A stretch of 64,000 nt of DNA. Origin: Paenibacillus tyrphae. Its GTDB lineage: Bacteria > Bacillota > Bacilli > Paenibacillales > NBRC-103111. Below, one piece after another: positions 1-7,656 of this stretch (position 1 is the first letter of the stretch; the number at the start of each line of letters is the position of its first letter). The translations under genes and the position numbers were made by a program. The notes beneath the pieces were generated by a model that searched no databases, had not been told where the DNA came from, and saw nothing but the letters and a program-made list of their open reading frames with translations. Location: positions 301,050-365,049 of the forward strand of contig NZ_JAMZAW010000005.1 of the NCBI RefSeq assembly GCF_024158745.1. The letters are read 5' to 3'.

Positions 1-1065
1 ATTCAGATTCACCCGACAGCGATTCCTGGCGACGACAAGCTTCGTCTCATGTCCGAATCTGCGCGGGGCGAAGGCGGACGCGTATGGACATATAAAGACG
101 GCAAGCCGTGGTACTTCCTTGAAGAAAAATATCCGGCTTACGGAAACCTGGTACCGCGCGATATCGCGACACGGGAAATTTTCTCTGTCTGCGTCGATTT
201 GAAGCTCGGTGTGAACGGCGAGAACATGGTGTATCTCGACCTGTCGCATAAAGATCCGAAGGAGCTTGACGTCAAGCTCGGGGGGATCATCGAGATCTAT
301 GAGAAATTCATGGGCGACGATCCGCGCAAAATTCCGATGAAGATTTTCCCTGCCGTGCACTACTCGATGGGCGGCATGTGGGTTGACTATAACCAAATGA
401 CGAATATTCCGGGACTGTTCGCCTGTGGCGAGTGCGAGTACCAGTACCATGGCGCCAACCGTCTGGGTGCGAACTCGCTGCTTTCCGCGATCTACGGCGG
501 TATGATCACCGGTCCGAAAGCCATCGAATATATCAAAGGCTTGGATAAGCTTGCCGAAGACGTTTCGTCAACGGTGTACGACCGCTACCAAAAGCAGCAA
601 ACGGACAAATACGAAAGCATCTTGAACATGAACGGCTCCGAGAATGCTTACGTGCTGCACAAAGAGCTGGGCGAGTGGATGACGAACAACATGACCGTCG
701 TGCGTTACAACAAGCAGCTCCAACAAACGCTCGACAAAATCAACGAGCTGAAGCAACGCTACAAAAACATCAACATCAACGACTCGGCCCGTTTCAACAA
801 CCCGGGTGTGGCATTCACCCGCCAGCTGTGGAACATGCTTGAGCTGTCCCACGCGATGACGCTCGGCGCTCTGCTTCGCGACGAAAGCCGCGGCGCGCAC
901 TATAAGCCGGAGTTCCCGGATCGTAACGACGAGCAGTTCCTGAAAACGACGAAGGCGAAATGGACGCCGGACGGTCCGCAAATCGATTGGGAAGACGTTG
1001 ACGTATCGCTGATCGAACCGAGAAAACGTGACTACACGACCGACAAGAAGAAGGGAGGTCATTAA
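1..1065 (+). CDS. sdhA: Succinate dehydrogenase flavoprotein subunit, 3' part
   Basis: The frame is open from the first base, so the 5' end and the N-terminal FAD-binding fold lie outside the window; 354 C-terminal residues remain. The enzyme oxidises succinate to fumarate at the inner face of the membrane and passes electrons through SdhB to menaquinone. Visible family signatures are HPTAIPGDDKLRLMSESARG near the start (active-site and capping region), HYSMGGMW, and the FAD-contacting stretch HGANRLGANSLLSAIYGG. The end, rich in Lys and Arg, is typical of the Bacillus-type enzyme. The stop is followed two bases later by the sdhB start, and the AAGGGAGG ribosome site of sdhB lies inside the sdhA end, so the two are translated from one message. 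Confidence 0.97.
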   Translation: MQIHPTAIPGDDKLRLMSESARGEGGRVWTYKDGKPWYFLEEKYPAYGNLVPRDIATREIFSVCVDLKLGVNGENMVYLDLSHKDPKELDVKLGGIIEIYEKFMGDDPRKIPMKIFPAVHYSMGGMWVDYNQMTNIPGLFACGECEYQYHGANRLGANSLLSAIYGGMITGPKAIEYIKGLDKLAEDVSSTVYDRYQKQQTDKYESILNMNGSENAYVLHKELGEWMTNNMTVVRYNKQLQQTLDKINELKQRYKNININDSARFNNPGVAFTRQLWNMLELSHAMTLGALLRDESRGAHYKPEFPDRNDEQFLKTTKAKWTPDGPQIDWEDVDVSLIEPRKRDYTTDKKKGGH

Positions 1066-1067
1066 TC

Positions 1068-1835
1068 ATGGCCGAAGCAACTGCAGCAGCGAATAAAAAG
1101 GTCAAGTTCATCGTAACGCGTCAGGATTCTGCGGAAAGCAAACCGTACACGGAAGAGTTCGAGGTTCCTTACCGACCGAATATGAACGTGATCAGCGCTT
1201 TGATGGAGATTCAGCGGAACCCGATGAACGCGAGCGGCAATAAAACGACACCGGTCTGCTGGGAATCGAACTGTCTGGAAGAAGTGTGCGGCGCTTGCTC
1301 GATGGTCATTAACGGCAAGCCGCGGCAAGCTTGCTCCGCGCTCGTCGACAAGCTGGAGCAGCCGATTCGCATCGCGCCGATGTCGACATTCCCGGTCGTT
1401 CGCGACCTGGTGATCAATCGTGAGCGCATGTTCGCCGCTCTGAAGAAGGTTAAAGCATGGATTCCGATCGACGGTACGTACGACCTCGGTCCGGGACCGC
1501 GGATGGCCGAGTCCAAGCGTCAATGGGCCTATGAGCTGTCCAAATGCATGACCTGCGGCGTGTGTCTCGAGTCCTGCCCGAACGTGAACGACAAAACGAC
1601 GTTTATCGGCCCGGCAGCCGTCTCGCAAGTACGTTTGTTCAACGCGCATCCGACAGGCGAGATGAACGCTCACGAGCGTCTGGAAGCTTTGATGGAAGAC
1701 GGCGGCATCGAAGGCTGCGGCAACTCGCAGAACTGCGTGCGTTCCTGTCCGAAAGGCATTCCGCTCACCACGTCGATCGCGGCGATGAATCTCGATACGA
1801 CGAAGCACTTGTTCAAGAAATGGCTTAGCGTGTAA
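1068..1835 (+). CDS. sdhB: Succinate dehydrogenase iron-sulfur subunit
   Basis: This 255-residue subunit carries electrons from the SdhA flavin to the membrane quinone. The N-terminal ferredoxin fold has the [2Fe-2S] cysteines in CWESNCLEEVCGAC and a later Cys in PRQAC. The C-terminal part has CMTCGVCLESCPNVN and CGNSQNCVRSCPKG, which supply the [4Fe-4S] and [3Fe-4S] centres. The ATG follows AAGGGAGG at good spacing and directly follows sdhA. It is the last gene of the sdhCAB operon, since a strong terminator follows. Length and cysteine spacing are normal for the family. Confidence 0.97.
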   Translation: MAEATAAANKKVKFIVTRQDSAESKPYTEEFEVPYRPNMNVISALMEIQRNPMNASGNKTTPVCWESNCLEEVCGACSMVINGKPRQACSALVDKLEQPIRIAPMSTFPVVRDLVINRERMFAALKKVKAWIPIDGTYDLGPGPRMAESKRQWAYELSKCMTCGVCLESCPNVNDKTTFIGPAAVSQVRLFNAHPTGEMNAHERLEALMEDGGIEGCGNSQNCVRSCPKGIPLTTSIAAMNLDTTKHLFKKWLSV

Positions 1836-1847
1836 TCATATTAATAA

Positions 1848-1892
1848 TAAAATTCTCCCTTGCTGTGCGATCGCAGGGGAGAATTTTTTTTG
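1848..1892 (+). terminator. Terminator of the sdh operon
   Basis: AAATTCTCCC pairs with GGGGAGAATTT across a 16-base loop and is followed by a run of eight T. It sits 13 bases after the sdhB stop. Confidence 0.9.
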
Positions 1893-1973
1893 TTTGAGAA
1901 TAGGCAGTTTAGATCATCTTTTCCAATTTATGTCCTTGTCGAAAATTGTAAACGGAAGTATATTAATACAAGG

Positions 1974-1979
1974 TATAAT
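1974..1979 (+). promoter_or_regulatory. Probable -10 of the Agr-like operon
   Basis: A perfect TATAAT lies about 45 bases upstream of the first Agr-cassette gene. No good -35 is seen at 16-18 bases, which suits a promoter that needs an activator. GGCAGTTTAG near 1895 loosely resembles one half of an AgrA/LytTR-type binding repeat, but a second half is not clear. Confidence 0.5.
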
Positions 1980-2022
1980 CAGGAAATTATGTTAAGATAG
2001 CCATTGTGGGAGCGCGGTTGCA

Positions 2023-2679
2023 TTGGTCGATTTTATATTGTTCATGGTCTTTTCGATAATGGAAACAATGGCGATGTATTATTTGATGTTCCGTTTGTTC
2101 AAGTTCGATATGTACCCGGCTTCGATTGTATTTGCGAGCGCGGTAGCGTCGTTTATTTCGTTTACGAATCGAAATGTATATGAGATTCAATCAATAGATG
2201 TTCTCGTGCAAATTTTTCTGATGTTTATGTTTGTTTGGCTGTTATTCAGAGTTCATCCATTTTACGCCGGGATTATGACATGCAGCACATATTTGGGGTA
2301 TGTGATCATACAAGCTACTTGCTATTTTTTCTTAGAGGCAATAGGTATATTTGAGATTAGAACCTTGACGAACAATATAGTAGGAACGAATCTTCTTCAA
2401 ATCCTTACAGCTTTCTCTGCTTGGTTATTGGGATGGTGGATTAAAAAAGGAAGGAAAGGCTTTGATTTTGTTCCGCATTCACAATTCGTCATGGTTAAAA
2501 TGAGCAAAATTAATATCATGTTTATAGGCATGAACGCATTGTCGGTTTTTGTCTTATCGTTTGTTTATAATTTTTTTGCAAATGATAATATGAAATTAGT
2601 CTATGTATTTTTTGTGCTGATTCTAATTATGTACTGTATATTATATTTTTCGTATAAGAAGGATCGCAGTGATGATTAA
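2023..2679 (+). CDS. AgrC-like membrane sensor lacking a kinase domain
   Basis: The 218-residue product is almost wholly hydrophobic, with about seven membrane segments (roughly residues 3-25, 32-48, 58-76, 82-105, 118-142, 158-182, 188-212). It ends at SYKKDRSDD directly after the last segment. The layout and the place just before agrB match the sensor half of an AgrC receptor, but there is no H-box and no ATPase domain. I chose the TTG start because GGGAG lies 10 bases upstream. The reading frame of agrB overlaps its end by 8 bases, so they are translationally coupled. I infer a receptor or membrane anchor role for the Agr-like signal. It could instead be an inhibitor that holds the LytTR protein at the membrane, as in the LytTR regulatory systems of streptococci. 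The family call rests on topology and context only. Confidence 0.6.
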   Translation: MVDFILFMVFSIMETMAMYYLMFRLFKFDMYPASIVFASAVASFISFTNRNVYEIQSIDVLVQIFLMFMFVWLLFRVHPFYAGIMTCSTYLGYVIIQATCYFFLEAIGIFEIRTLTNNIVGTNLLQILTAFSAWLLGWWIKKGRKGFDFVPHSQFVMVKMSKINIMFIGMNALSVFVLSFVYNFFANDNMKLVYVFFVLILIMYCILYFSYKKDRSDD

Positions 2680-3193
2680 CAGGCCTGCTCGTGCAGTATC
2701 AGTTTGGATAAAGAATGCGAATCCGGAGAAGACGACAACTGTTGAAATTATGGAATATGCATTAAGTATTTTATTTAATACGTTGTCGATTGTGTTGATT
2801 ACTTTATTTGTCGGTTACATATTTGGAAAGTTTTATGAAACGTCTCTTGTTTTATTATCGTTCGCTTGGTTAAGATTTTTTTCGGGCGGAGTCCATTTTA
2901 AGTCTAGCATAGGTTGTATACTTGTTTCTGTTTTCATATGTACATCGTTACCCCATCTTCCGGAATTGACTGTTTCAATTGTGACGTTTGCTAATGTTAC
3001 AAGTATTATTTTACTGCTTTTTTTTGCTCCAAATATCGATCAAGAAACTAAATTGAAGGCCGTTTATCGTCCTATATATAAATGTTTAGCTGTAGGCATC
3101 GTAAGTATCAATTTTATATATATGTCTTCGTTACTAGCTATTACATTTTTTGTCCAGTGTTTGACCATCATTCCATTAAAAAGGAAGGGGTAA
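2672..3193 (+). CDS. agrB: AgrB-type accessory gene regulator peptidase
   Basis: AgrB is a membrane cysteine endopeptidase that trims and cyclises the AgrD pro-peptide. The 173-residue product has the family motif RFFSGGVH followed by Cys, with catalytic His75 and Cys82 separated by six residues exactly as in the staphylococcal enzyme, and four to six membrane segments. I prefer the ATG at 2672 (AAGGA 8 bases upstream) over the GTG three bases earlier. It overlaps the preceding membrane gene and is followed five bases later by the AgrD-like peptide gene, whose ribosome site AAGGAAGGGG lies in the last codons of this gene. Confidence 0.9.
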   Translation: MINRPARAVSVWIKNANPEKTTTVEIMEYALSILFNTLSIVLITLFVGYIFGKFYETSLVLLSFAWLRFFSGGVHFKSSIGCILVSVFICTSLPHLPELTVSIVTFANVTSIILLLFFAPNIDQETKLKAVYRPIYKCLAVGIVSINFIYMSSLLAITFFVQCLTIIPLKRKG

Positions 3194-3197
3194 TTTT

Positions 3198-3329
3198 TTG
3201 AAAAAGCATATTGCGCAACTAGTTTCAGCTATTTTAGCCGTATGTGCTTCGGTTTTTATCGTTACTTTAAAACCAATGGTCTTCAGTCCCAAAGCCCCGA
3301 AAGAATTGATGGACAAAAATAAGGTTTAG
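3198..3329 (+). CDS. agrD: AgrD-like autoinducer pro-peptide, 43 residues
   Basis: A TTG start 7 bases after AAGGAAGGGG opens a 43-codon gene between agrB and a LytTR gene. The product has a basic N-terminus (MKKH), a hydrophobic amphipathic segment to about residue 24, and a C-terminal tail PKAPKELMDK that matches the PxxPxEL recognition tail of AgrD peptides. Aligned on that tail, the residue that should be the ring-forming Cys or Ser, seven positions before the first Pro, is Leu24, with Thr23 beside it. The only Cys (residue 16) sits in the hydrophobic helix. The product may thus be a linear peptide, a differently closed ring, or a degenerate gene. Confidence 0.8.
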   Translation: MKKHIAQLVSAILAVCASVFIVTLKPMVFSPKAPKELMDKNKV

Positions 3330-3347
3330 TTTGGAGTTGGATTTACA

Positions 3348-3689
3348 ATGCGAGTGCTTCGGGAGGACGGTTCGGGTTACGAACTTGACGACGATGAGAT
3401 CGTTTTTTTCACCACTCATAATAATGTCATCAGCGTACATACCCGCACTGAACGATATATCGTTCCGACGACCCTCGACCAGCTGAGCAAAGCGTATCAA
3501 GATTTGTCGTTCGATAAGGTGGATCGATCTTATAGCGTAAGAATGGACCGGATCGAAGGTTACCATGCCGTACGTAAGGCGGTTTTTTTTGAGGAGGAAA
3601 CGACGGATAATACGAAGTACGCTCCCGTTTCAGAGCCCAACATGAAAAAAGTATTAAAGCATTTGGAAAAGAAAAAAGACCAACCTTGA
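3348..3689 (+). CDS. Stand-alone LytTR DNA-binding regulator
   Basis: The 113-residue protein is little more than one LytTR domain: a beta-rich start around EIVFFTTHNNVISVHT and the typical late motif VDRSYSVRMDRIEGY. There is no receiver domain, so it cannot be phosphorylated by a partner kinase in the usual way. It is the last gene of the Agr-like cassette, 18 bases after the pro-peptide gene, and is the likely output regulator. GGAG lies 11 bases before the ATG. Its last codons form one arm of a shared terminator with the convergent second LytTR gene. Confidence 0.82.
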   Translation: MRVLREDGSGYELDDDEIVFFTTHNNVISVHTRTERYIVPTTLDQLSKAYQDLSFDKVDRSYSVRMDRIEGYHAVRKAVFFEEETTDNTKYAPVSEPNMKKVLKHLEKKKDQP

Positions 3690-3705
3690 AAGGCTAGTCT
3701 TTTTT
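3668..3705. terminator. Bidirectional terminator between two LytTR genes
   Basis: AAAAAGACCAACCTT and AGGCTAGTCTTTTTT form a stem flanked by an A run and a T run, so it can end transcription from both sides. It overlaps the stop of the plus-strand LytTR gene and the 3' end of the minus-strand one. Confidence 0.75.
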
Positions 3706-4095
3706 CGGCAGCGCTCCGGGGATCGATTGACACCGGTTATGGTGGATGCGCTGATGAACGATGTCCTGCAGCAGATGCATGAACATCCAGCTGATGGAAG
3801 CGAACTTGCTTCGCTCTGTCGGGAAATCGTCAAAGTAGGCCTTCAAATGGTGTCCCACCCCTTTGACCTTCGACATGTTCACGACATTGGAGCCATCGAG
3901 CTGCCAGAAATCTTCAATATGATTTTCCAGATCGTCCAAATCTGCGATAGCCCGGTATTCTCCGTGCAAAGTATGGAAAATAAGCCTTCCGGACTTATCC
4001 TTTTCGGTATAAAGAACATCGTTGTGGAGATCGATAACGGCGAGTCTGCTTTCTCCCGTTGGCAAAGTTTGAATAACCGACATGGGCGATTTCAT
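3694..4095 (-). CDS. Second stand-alone LytTR-type regulator
   Basis: The 133-residue protein shows a LytTR-like layout: IDLHNDVLYTEK, a central helix ADLDDLENHIEDFW, and the late strand-helix motif LDGSNVVNMSKVKGV ending in YFDD. The tail of about 35 residues (ISWMFMHLLQDIVHQ) is extra. No receiver domain is present. It faces the Agr-like cassette tail to tail. The ATG follows AAAGGAGAG at about 7 bases; a second ATG lies four codons later. It may act on the same promoters as the neighbouring LytTR protein, but that is inference. Confidence 0.7.
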   Translation of the reverse strand: MKSPMSVIQTLPTGESRLAVIDLHNDVLYTEKDKSGRLIFHTLHGEYRAIADLDDLENHIEDFWQLDGSNVVNMSKVKGVGHHLKAYFDDFPTERSKFASISWMFMHLLQDIVHQRIHHNRCQSIPGALPKKD

Positions 4096-4143
4096 GGAGG
4101 CTCTCCTTTTGTGTACTTTTTAACAAAAAATATATACTAAATA

Positions 4144-4155
4144 ATGGTTAACCAT
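4144..4155. promoter_or_regulatory. Palindrome upstream of the second LytTR gene
   Basis: ATGGTTAACCAT is a perfect 12-base palindrome about 50 bases before the minus-strand LytTR start, next to an AT-rich TATATATT stretch that could be its -10. It may be a binding site; no factor is assigned. Confidence 0.35.
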
Positions 4156-4227
4156 GGAATTGTTTACTAAAAAGGATAACATAGATTTAGTAATTTTTTT
4201 ACATTGGTTTAAAATTTAAATCCTCTA

Positions 4228-4293
4228 TTGACAAAATAAGCCAAGCCTATCTATAAAATTCCGTTGACGAATCGGTAGGTTAGAAGGTAAAAT
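4228..4293 (+). promoter_or_regulatory. Two tandem promoters for the lacI-type gene
   Basis: TTGACA at 4228 with TATAAA at 4252 (18-base gap) and TTGACG at 4264 with TAAAAT at 4288 (18-base gap) both point at the LacI-family gene. Confidence 0.65.
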
Positions 4294-4298
4294 AGAAT

Positions 4299-4318
4299 TA
4301 ATTTAAACGTTTAAATTA
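4299..4318. promoter_or_regulatory. LacI-family operator, 20-base perfect palindrome
   Basis: TAATTTAAACGTTTAAATTA is a perfect palindrome with the central CG common to LacI-family operators. It starts 6 bases after the -10 of the nearer promoter, so the regulator probably represses its own operon. Confidence 0.75.
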
Positions 4319-4342
4319 TGTTGAAGAATTGGAGTGCCGGTT

Positions 4343-5407
4343 ATGAGCAAAAAACGCCAAATCACGATCGTAGATCTGGCAGAGGCTGCCGGCGTATCGA
4401 TTGCCACGGTGTCGAATGTGCTGAACCGACGGAATGTGCCGATGTCGGCCGAAACGATTCGGAAGGTGGAAGCGGCGGCAGAGCTTCTCGGTTACCGCCG
4501 CAATGTGATGGCTGCTAGCCTCAGCAGCAAAAAGTCCTACGAGCTGGGGATGCTCGTACCGAGCTTTGGCGGGTATTATGGGCGTTTCGCCGAAGAGATG
4601 CAGCGTACCGCTCACCAGTATGGGTACCATCTGTCGGTATTTTCGGCGGCAGGCTTCGATCCGGAGATCGAGAAGCGTCACTTGGACGTACTGCTGCAGC
4701 GCAGGGTAGACGGGTTGTTTTGCCACGGGTTGGCAATGTCTCAGGAAGCCACCAGACAGATCGTATCAGATGGCACCCCGTTGGTCCTGTTTAACGCTTG
4801 GGGGTGGCCGAGCGACATCGCGGCCGGCGCGGTCAATCTCGATTTTCTGGAAGGCTGCGATACGATCGTGAGGCATTTATACGAGCAGGGCAGCCGGAAG
4901 ATGGTTTACTTGGCGAAAGCAAAATCGCTCGGAACGGACCGGCAGCGCCGGATCGGTTTCCGCAACGGGCTGGACCGGCTTCCGGAATCAATTCCGTCCA
5001 CGATCGTGGAGCTGGATGACGGGCTTACGATGGATGAAGCGGTGGAACAGGTTATCGCTTTTTCGGATGGGGTGCGGCCGATCGGGGTGATGGGATTCGA
5101 CGACAATGTGGCGTTGGCGTTCATGTTTGCCGTGCTGCGTCATGGCTACAAGGTTCCGCAGGACGTGCTGGTTGTCGGGGTCAATAACGATCCGTTCACT
5201 TCCGTCTGCTATCCGTCGATGACGACGATGAACATTCCTTACGACAAGCAGGCCCGACTGGCCATCCGCTTGATGCTGGAGCAGCTCGGGGAAAGCGATA
5301 CGGTGGTGCGGATCGACGGAAATGCCGATCGCGTCGAGATTACCGATGCGCACGAGGTTCGCGTTCCGATGCAGCTTGTTCCGCGCATGTCCACCCAGTC
5401 CGTCTGA
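4343..5407 (+). CDS. LacI-family transcriptional repressor
   Basis: The 354-residue protein has an N-terminal HTH (IVDLAEAAGVSIATVSNVLN) with hinge helix and a C-terminal periplasmic-binding-type sugar sensor (VGVNNDPFTSVCYPSMTTM near the end is the usual dimer and ligand region). ATG at 4343 follows GGAG at 8 bases; an in-frame GTG at 4334 overlaps that ribosome site and is unlikely. The GH88 hydrolase follows 51 bases later with no terminator between, so the effector is probably an unsaturated oligosaccharide or its product. Confidence 0.92.
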   Translation: MSKKRQITIVDLAEAAGVSIATVSNVLNRRNVPMSAETIRKVEAAAELLGYRRNVMAASLSSKKSYELGMLVPSFGGYYGRFAEEMQRTAHQYGYHLSVFSAAGFDPEIEKRHLDVLLQRRVDGLFCHGLAMSQEATRQIVSDGTPLVLFNAWGWPSDIAAGAVNLDFLEGCDTIVRHLYEQGSRKMVYLAKAKSLGTDRQRRIGFRNGLDRLPESIPSTIVELDDGLTMDEAVEQVIAFSDGVRPIGVMGFDDNVALAFMFAVLRHGYKVPQDVLVVGVNNDPFTSVCYPSMTTMNIPYDKQARLAIRLMLEQLGESDTVVRIDGNADRVEITDAHEVRVPMQLVPRMSTQSV

Positions 5408-5458
5408 CAGGCGGGGCCCTACATAGACGACAACAAGACAAAAAGGAGCTTGATCCTC

Positions 5459-6592
5459 ATGAGTTTATGGCAAAAGGCGATTGAAGACGCGGTTCAAAAA
5501 ACAAAAGCTAATATCGGCAAATTCGGCGGCCTGTTTCCCCATGTCAGCGAGAACGGAAAATATATCTTAAACGATAATTGCGATTGGACGGAAGGCTTCT
5601 GGTCCGGGATGCTGTGGCTTTGCTATGAGCATACCAAGGACGAGGCGTTCCGCGAAGCGGCCGTGCAGACGGTCGAGAGCTTCAAGAAGCGGCTCGAAGC
5701 CCATCGGGTGCTGGACCATCACGATATCGGGTTCTTGTACTCGCTTTCTGCCAAGGCGCAGTGGATTATCGAGCGGGACCCGGCTGCCAAGCAACTGGCG
5801 CTGGAAGCGGCCGATGTGATGATGCGGCGTTGGCGTTCGAAAGGCCGTTACATCCAAGCTTGGGGGCCGGAAGGCGATCCGGAGAACGGCGGACGCATCA
5901 TCATCGACTGCATGATGAACCTGCCTTTGCTGTACTGGGCTTATGAGCAGACGGGCAACAAGGAGTACTTGGACGTAGCGGTTACGCATGCTGACAAATC
6001 GCGGCGTTTCTTGGTCCGCGGGGACGATTCGTCTTACCATACGTTCTACTTCGATCAAGAAACGGGCGAGTCGATTCGTGGGGGGACGCATCAAGGCTAC
6101 CGCGATGCTTCTACATGGACCCGGGGACAGGCTTGGGGCATCTACGGGTTCGCTTTGTCCTACCGCTATACGAAAAATCCGCTGTATCTGGAAACGTCCC
6201 GCCGCATGGCGCGTTATTTCCTGGAGCGGCTGCCGGAAGACGATGTGGTGTACTGGGATTTCGACGCGCCGGTTACCCCGGAGACGAAACGCGACAGCTC
6301 CGCATCCGCGATCGCATCGGCCGGGCTTGTTGAGCTTCTGTCTCATTTGGATGCTAAGGATGCCGACCGGGTCTTCCTGGAGGACGGGCTGCACCGTTCG
6401 ATGAAATCGCTGGTCGAGAATTATTCCACCATCGGACAGCCGGATGCGGAAGGGCTGCTGGAGCACGGCTCGTACAGCGTGCGCGGCGGGTCGGCGCCGG
6501 ACGATTATATGATTTGGGGCGATTATTACTACCTCGAAGCGCTTGTTCGGTTGGAAAAAGGCATCACGGGCTATTGGTACGAAAGAAGCTAG
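5459..6592 (+). CDS. GH88 unsaturated uronyl hydrolase
   Basis: Glycoside hydrolase family 88 enzymes remove the 4,5-unsaturated uronic acid left by polysaccharide lyases, by hydrating the double bond. The 377-residue product fits the family length. Asp89 in LDHHDIGF and Asp150 in IIDCMMNLP match the two catalytic aspartates of Bacillus glucuronyl hydrolase (numbers 88 and 149 there), and the WTRGQAWGIYGF and YYYLEALVRL motifs are present. There is no signal peptide, so it acts in the cytoplasm on imported oligosaccharides. The ATG at 5459 follows AAGGAG at 10 bases; the upstream in-frame TTG overlaps the spacer. Whether glucuronyl or rhamnogalacturonyl substrates are used cannot be told. Confidence 0.9.
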   Translation: MSLWQKAIEDAVQKTKANIGKFGGLFPHVSENGKYILNDNCDWTEGFWSGMLWLCYEHTKDEAFREAAVQTVESFKKRLEAHRVLDHHDIGFLYSLSAKAQWIIERDPAAKQLALEAADVMMRRWRSKGRYIQAWGPEGDPENGGRIIIDCMMNLPLLYWAYEQTGNKEYLDVAVTHADKSRRFLVRGDDSSYHTFYFDQETGESIRGGTHQGYRDASTWTRGQAWGIYGFALSYRYTKNPLYLETSRRMARYFLERLPEDDVVYWDFDAPVTPETKRDSSASAIASAGLVELLSHLDAKDADRVFLEDGLHRSMKSLVENYSTIGQPDAEGLLEHGSYSVRGGSAPDDYMIWGDYYYLEALVRLEKGITGYWYERS

Positions 6593-6602
6593 AATGAATT
6601 GG

Positions 6603-6652
6603 AAAACTCCCTTACGATTCGATCCGCATAGGATGACGTAAGGGAGTTTTTT
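6603..6652 (+). terminator. Terminator after the GH88 gene
   Basis: AAAACTCCCTTACG pairs with CGTAAGGGAGTTTT around a 20-base loop and runs into TTTTTT. Confidence 0.9.
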
Positions 6653-6678
6653 GGCGTGAAAGCGGGAGGCTCGTCGTA

Positions 6679-7656
6679 TCAATTTTGCAATGGCTTCATG
6701 AATGGACCCTTCTCCGCTTGCTTATGACGCAAAAATTGCTTGCCGTACTCGCCATGCGGATGAATGTTGACATGTTCCGTTTGGATGGTCGAATGCTCGA
6801 TGCCGTATTTTTGCTTGAGCGTCTCATTGATGGCGAGAATGATGCAGAACGGTTGAATTTTGTCGTCGATAAACACGTGGGCCGTCAGCGAGTAATGGTC
6901 GGTCGATACGGCCCACAGATGCATTTCGTGCACATCTTCGACGCCTTCAACATCCCGGATTGACTGGCGGATCTCGTCCAAGTCGTAGCGGCTGGGCACC
7001 GATTCCATAAGAATCAGGTACGATTCTTTGATGATTTTAGCGCCACCGGTAAAAATAATGCCGCCGATGACCATACTGATAAGCGGATCGAACCATTTCA
7101 AGCCGGTAAAATAAATGATGATGGCCGAGACAATAACCCCGATCGAGCTGAGCAAATCACCGATAAAGTGCCACAGGGCGCTTTGGACGTTCAGGTTTTC
7201 TTCTTCCTTCATGCTGCGGCTGAGCACAATAGTGAGCACCAGATTGACGATGAGGCCGATGGACGCGATGATCAGCATCAGCTTCAAGTCGATTTCTTCC
7301 GGCGTAATGAACCTGCGGATGCCTTCGATGAAGATGCCTGCGGCGATAATGGCCAGCGCCAGCCCATTCAGGAAGGAGGCGATGATTTCGAAGCGCAGAT
7401 AGCCGAACGTAAATCGTGCATTCGGCGGCCGGGTAGCCAAATAGATGGCAATCATGCTGAGGCCCAGAGCGATAACGTCGGAGATCATATGAGCCGAATC
7501 GGAGAGCAGAGCCAGCGAGTTCGACATCAAGCCTCCGATAATTTCGACGATCGTAAAGAAGGCGGTCAAAATGAGCGTAACCCAGAGCGTCTTCTTGGAC
7601 CGGCTTTGTTCTTTGACATGATGAAGATGATGGAAATCGTAATGATCATCTTGCAT
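6679..7656 (-). CDS. Cation diffusion facilitator (CzcD-like metal exporter)
   Basis: The 325-residue protein exports divalent metal (most likely zinc) in exchange for protons. It starts with a His- and Asp-rich tail (HYDFHHLHH), has six membrane segments, and carries the paired HxxxD metal sites, HMISD in segment 2 (His56, Asp60) and HFIGD in segment 5. The cytoplasmic C-terminal dimer domain contains VHEMHLWAVSTDHYSLTAHV. ATG at 7656 has AAAGGA 11 bases upstream; the in-frame GTG at 7665 is too close to that site. It stands alone. Confidence 0.92.
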   Translation of the reverse strand: MQDDHYDFHHLHHVKEQSRSKKTLWVTLILTAFFTIVEIIGGLMSNSLALLSDSAHMISDVIALGLSMIAIYLATRPPNARFTFGYLRFEIIASFLNGLALAIIAAGIFIEGIRRFITPEEIDLKLMLIIASIGLIVNLVLTIVLSRSMKEEENLNVQSALWHFIGDLLSSIGVIVSAIIIYFTGLKWFDPLISMVIGGIIFTGGAKIIKESYLILMESVPSRYDLDEIRQSIRDVEGVEDVHEMHLWAVSTDHYSLTAHVFIDDKIQPFCIILAINETLKQKYGIEHSTIQTEHVNIHPHGEYGKQFLRHKQAEKGPFMKPLQN

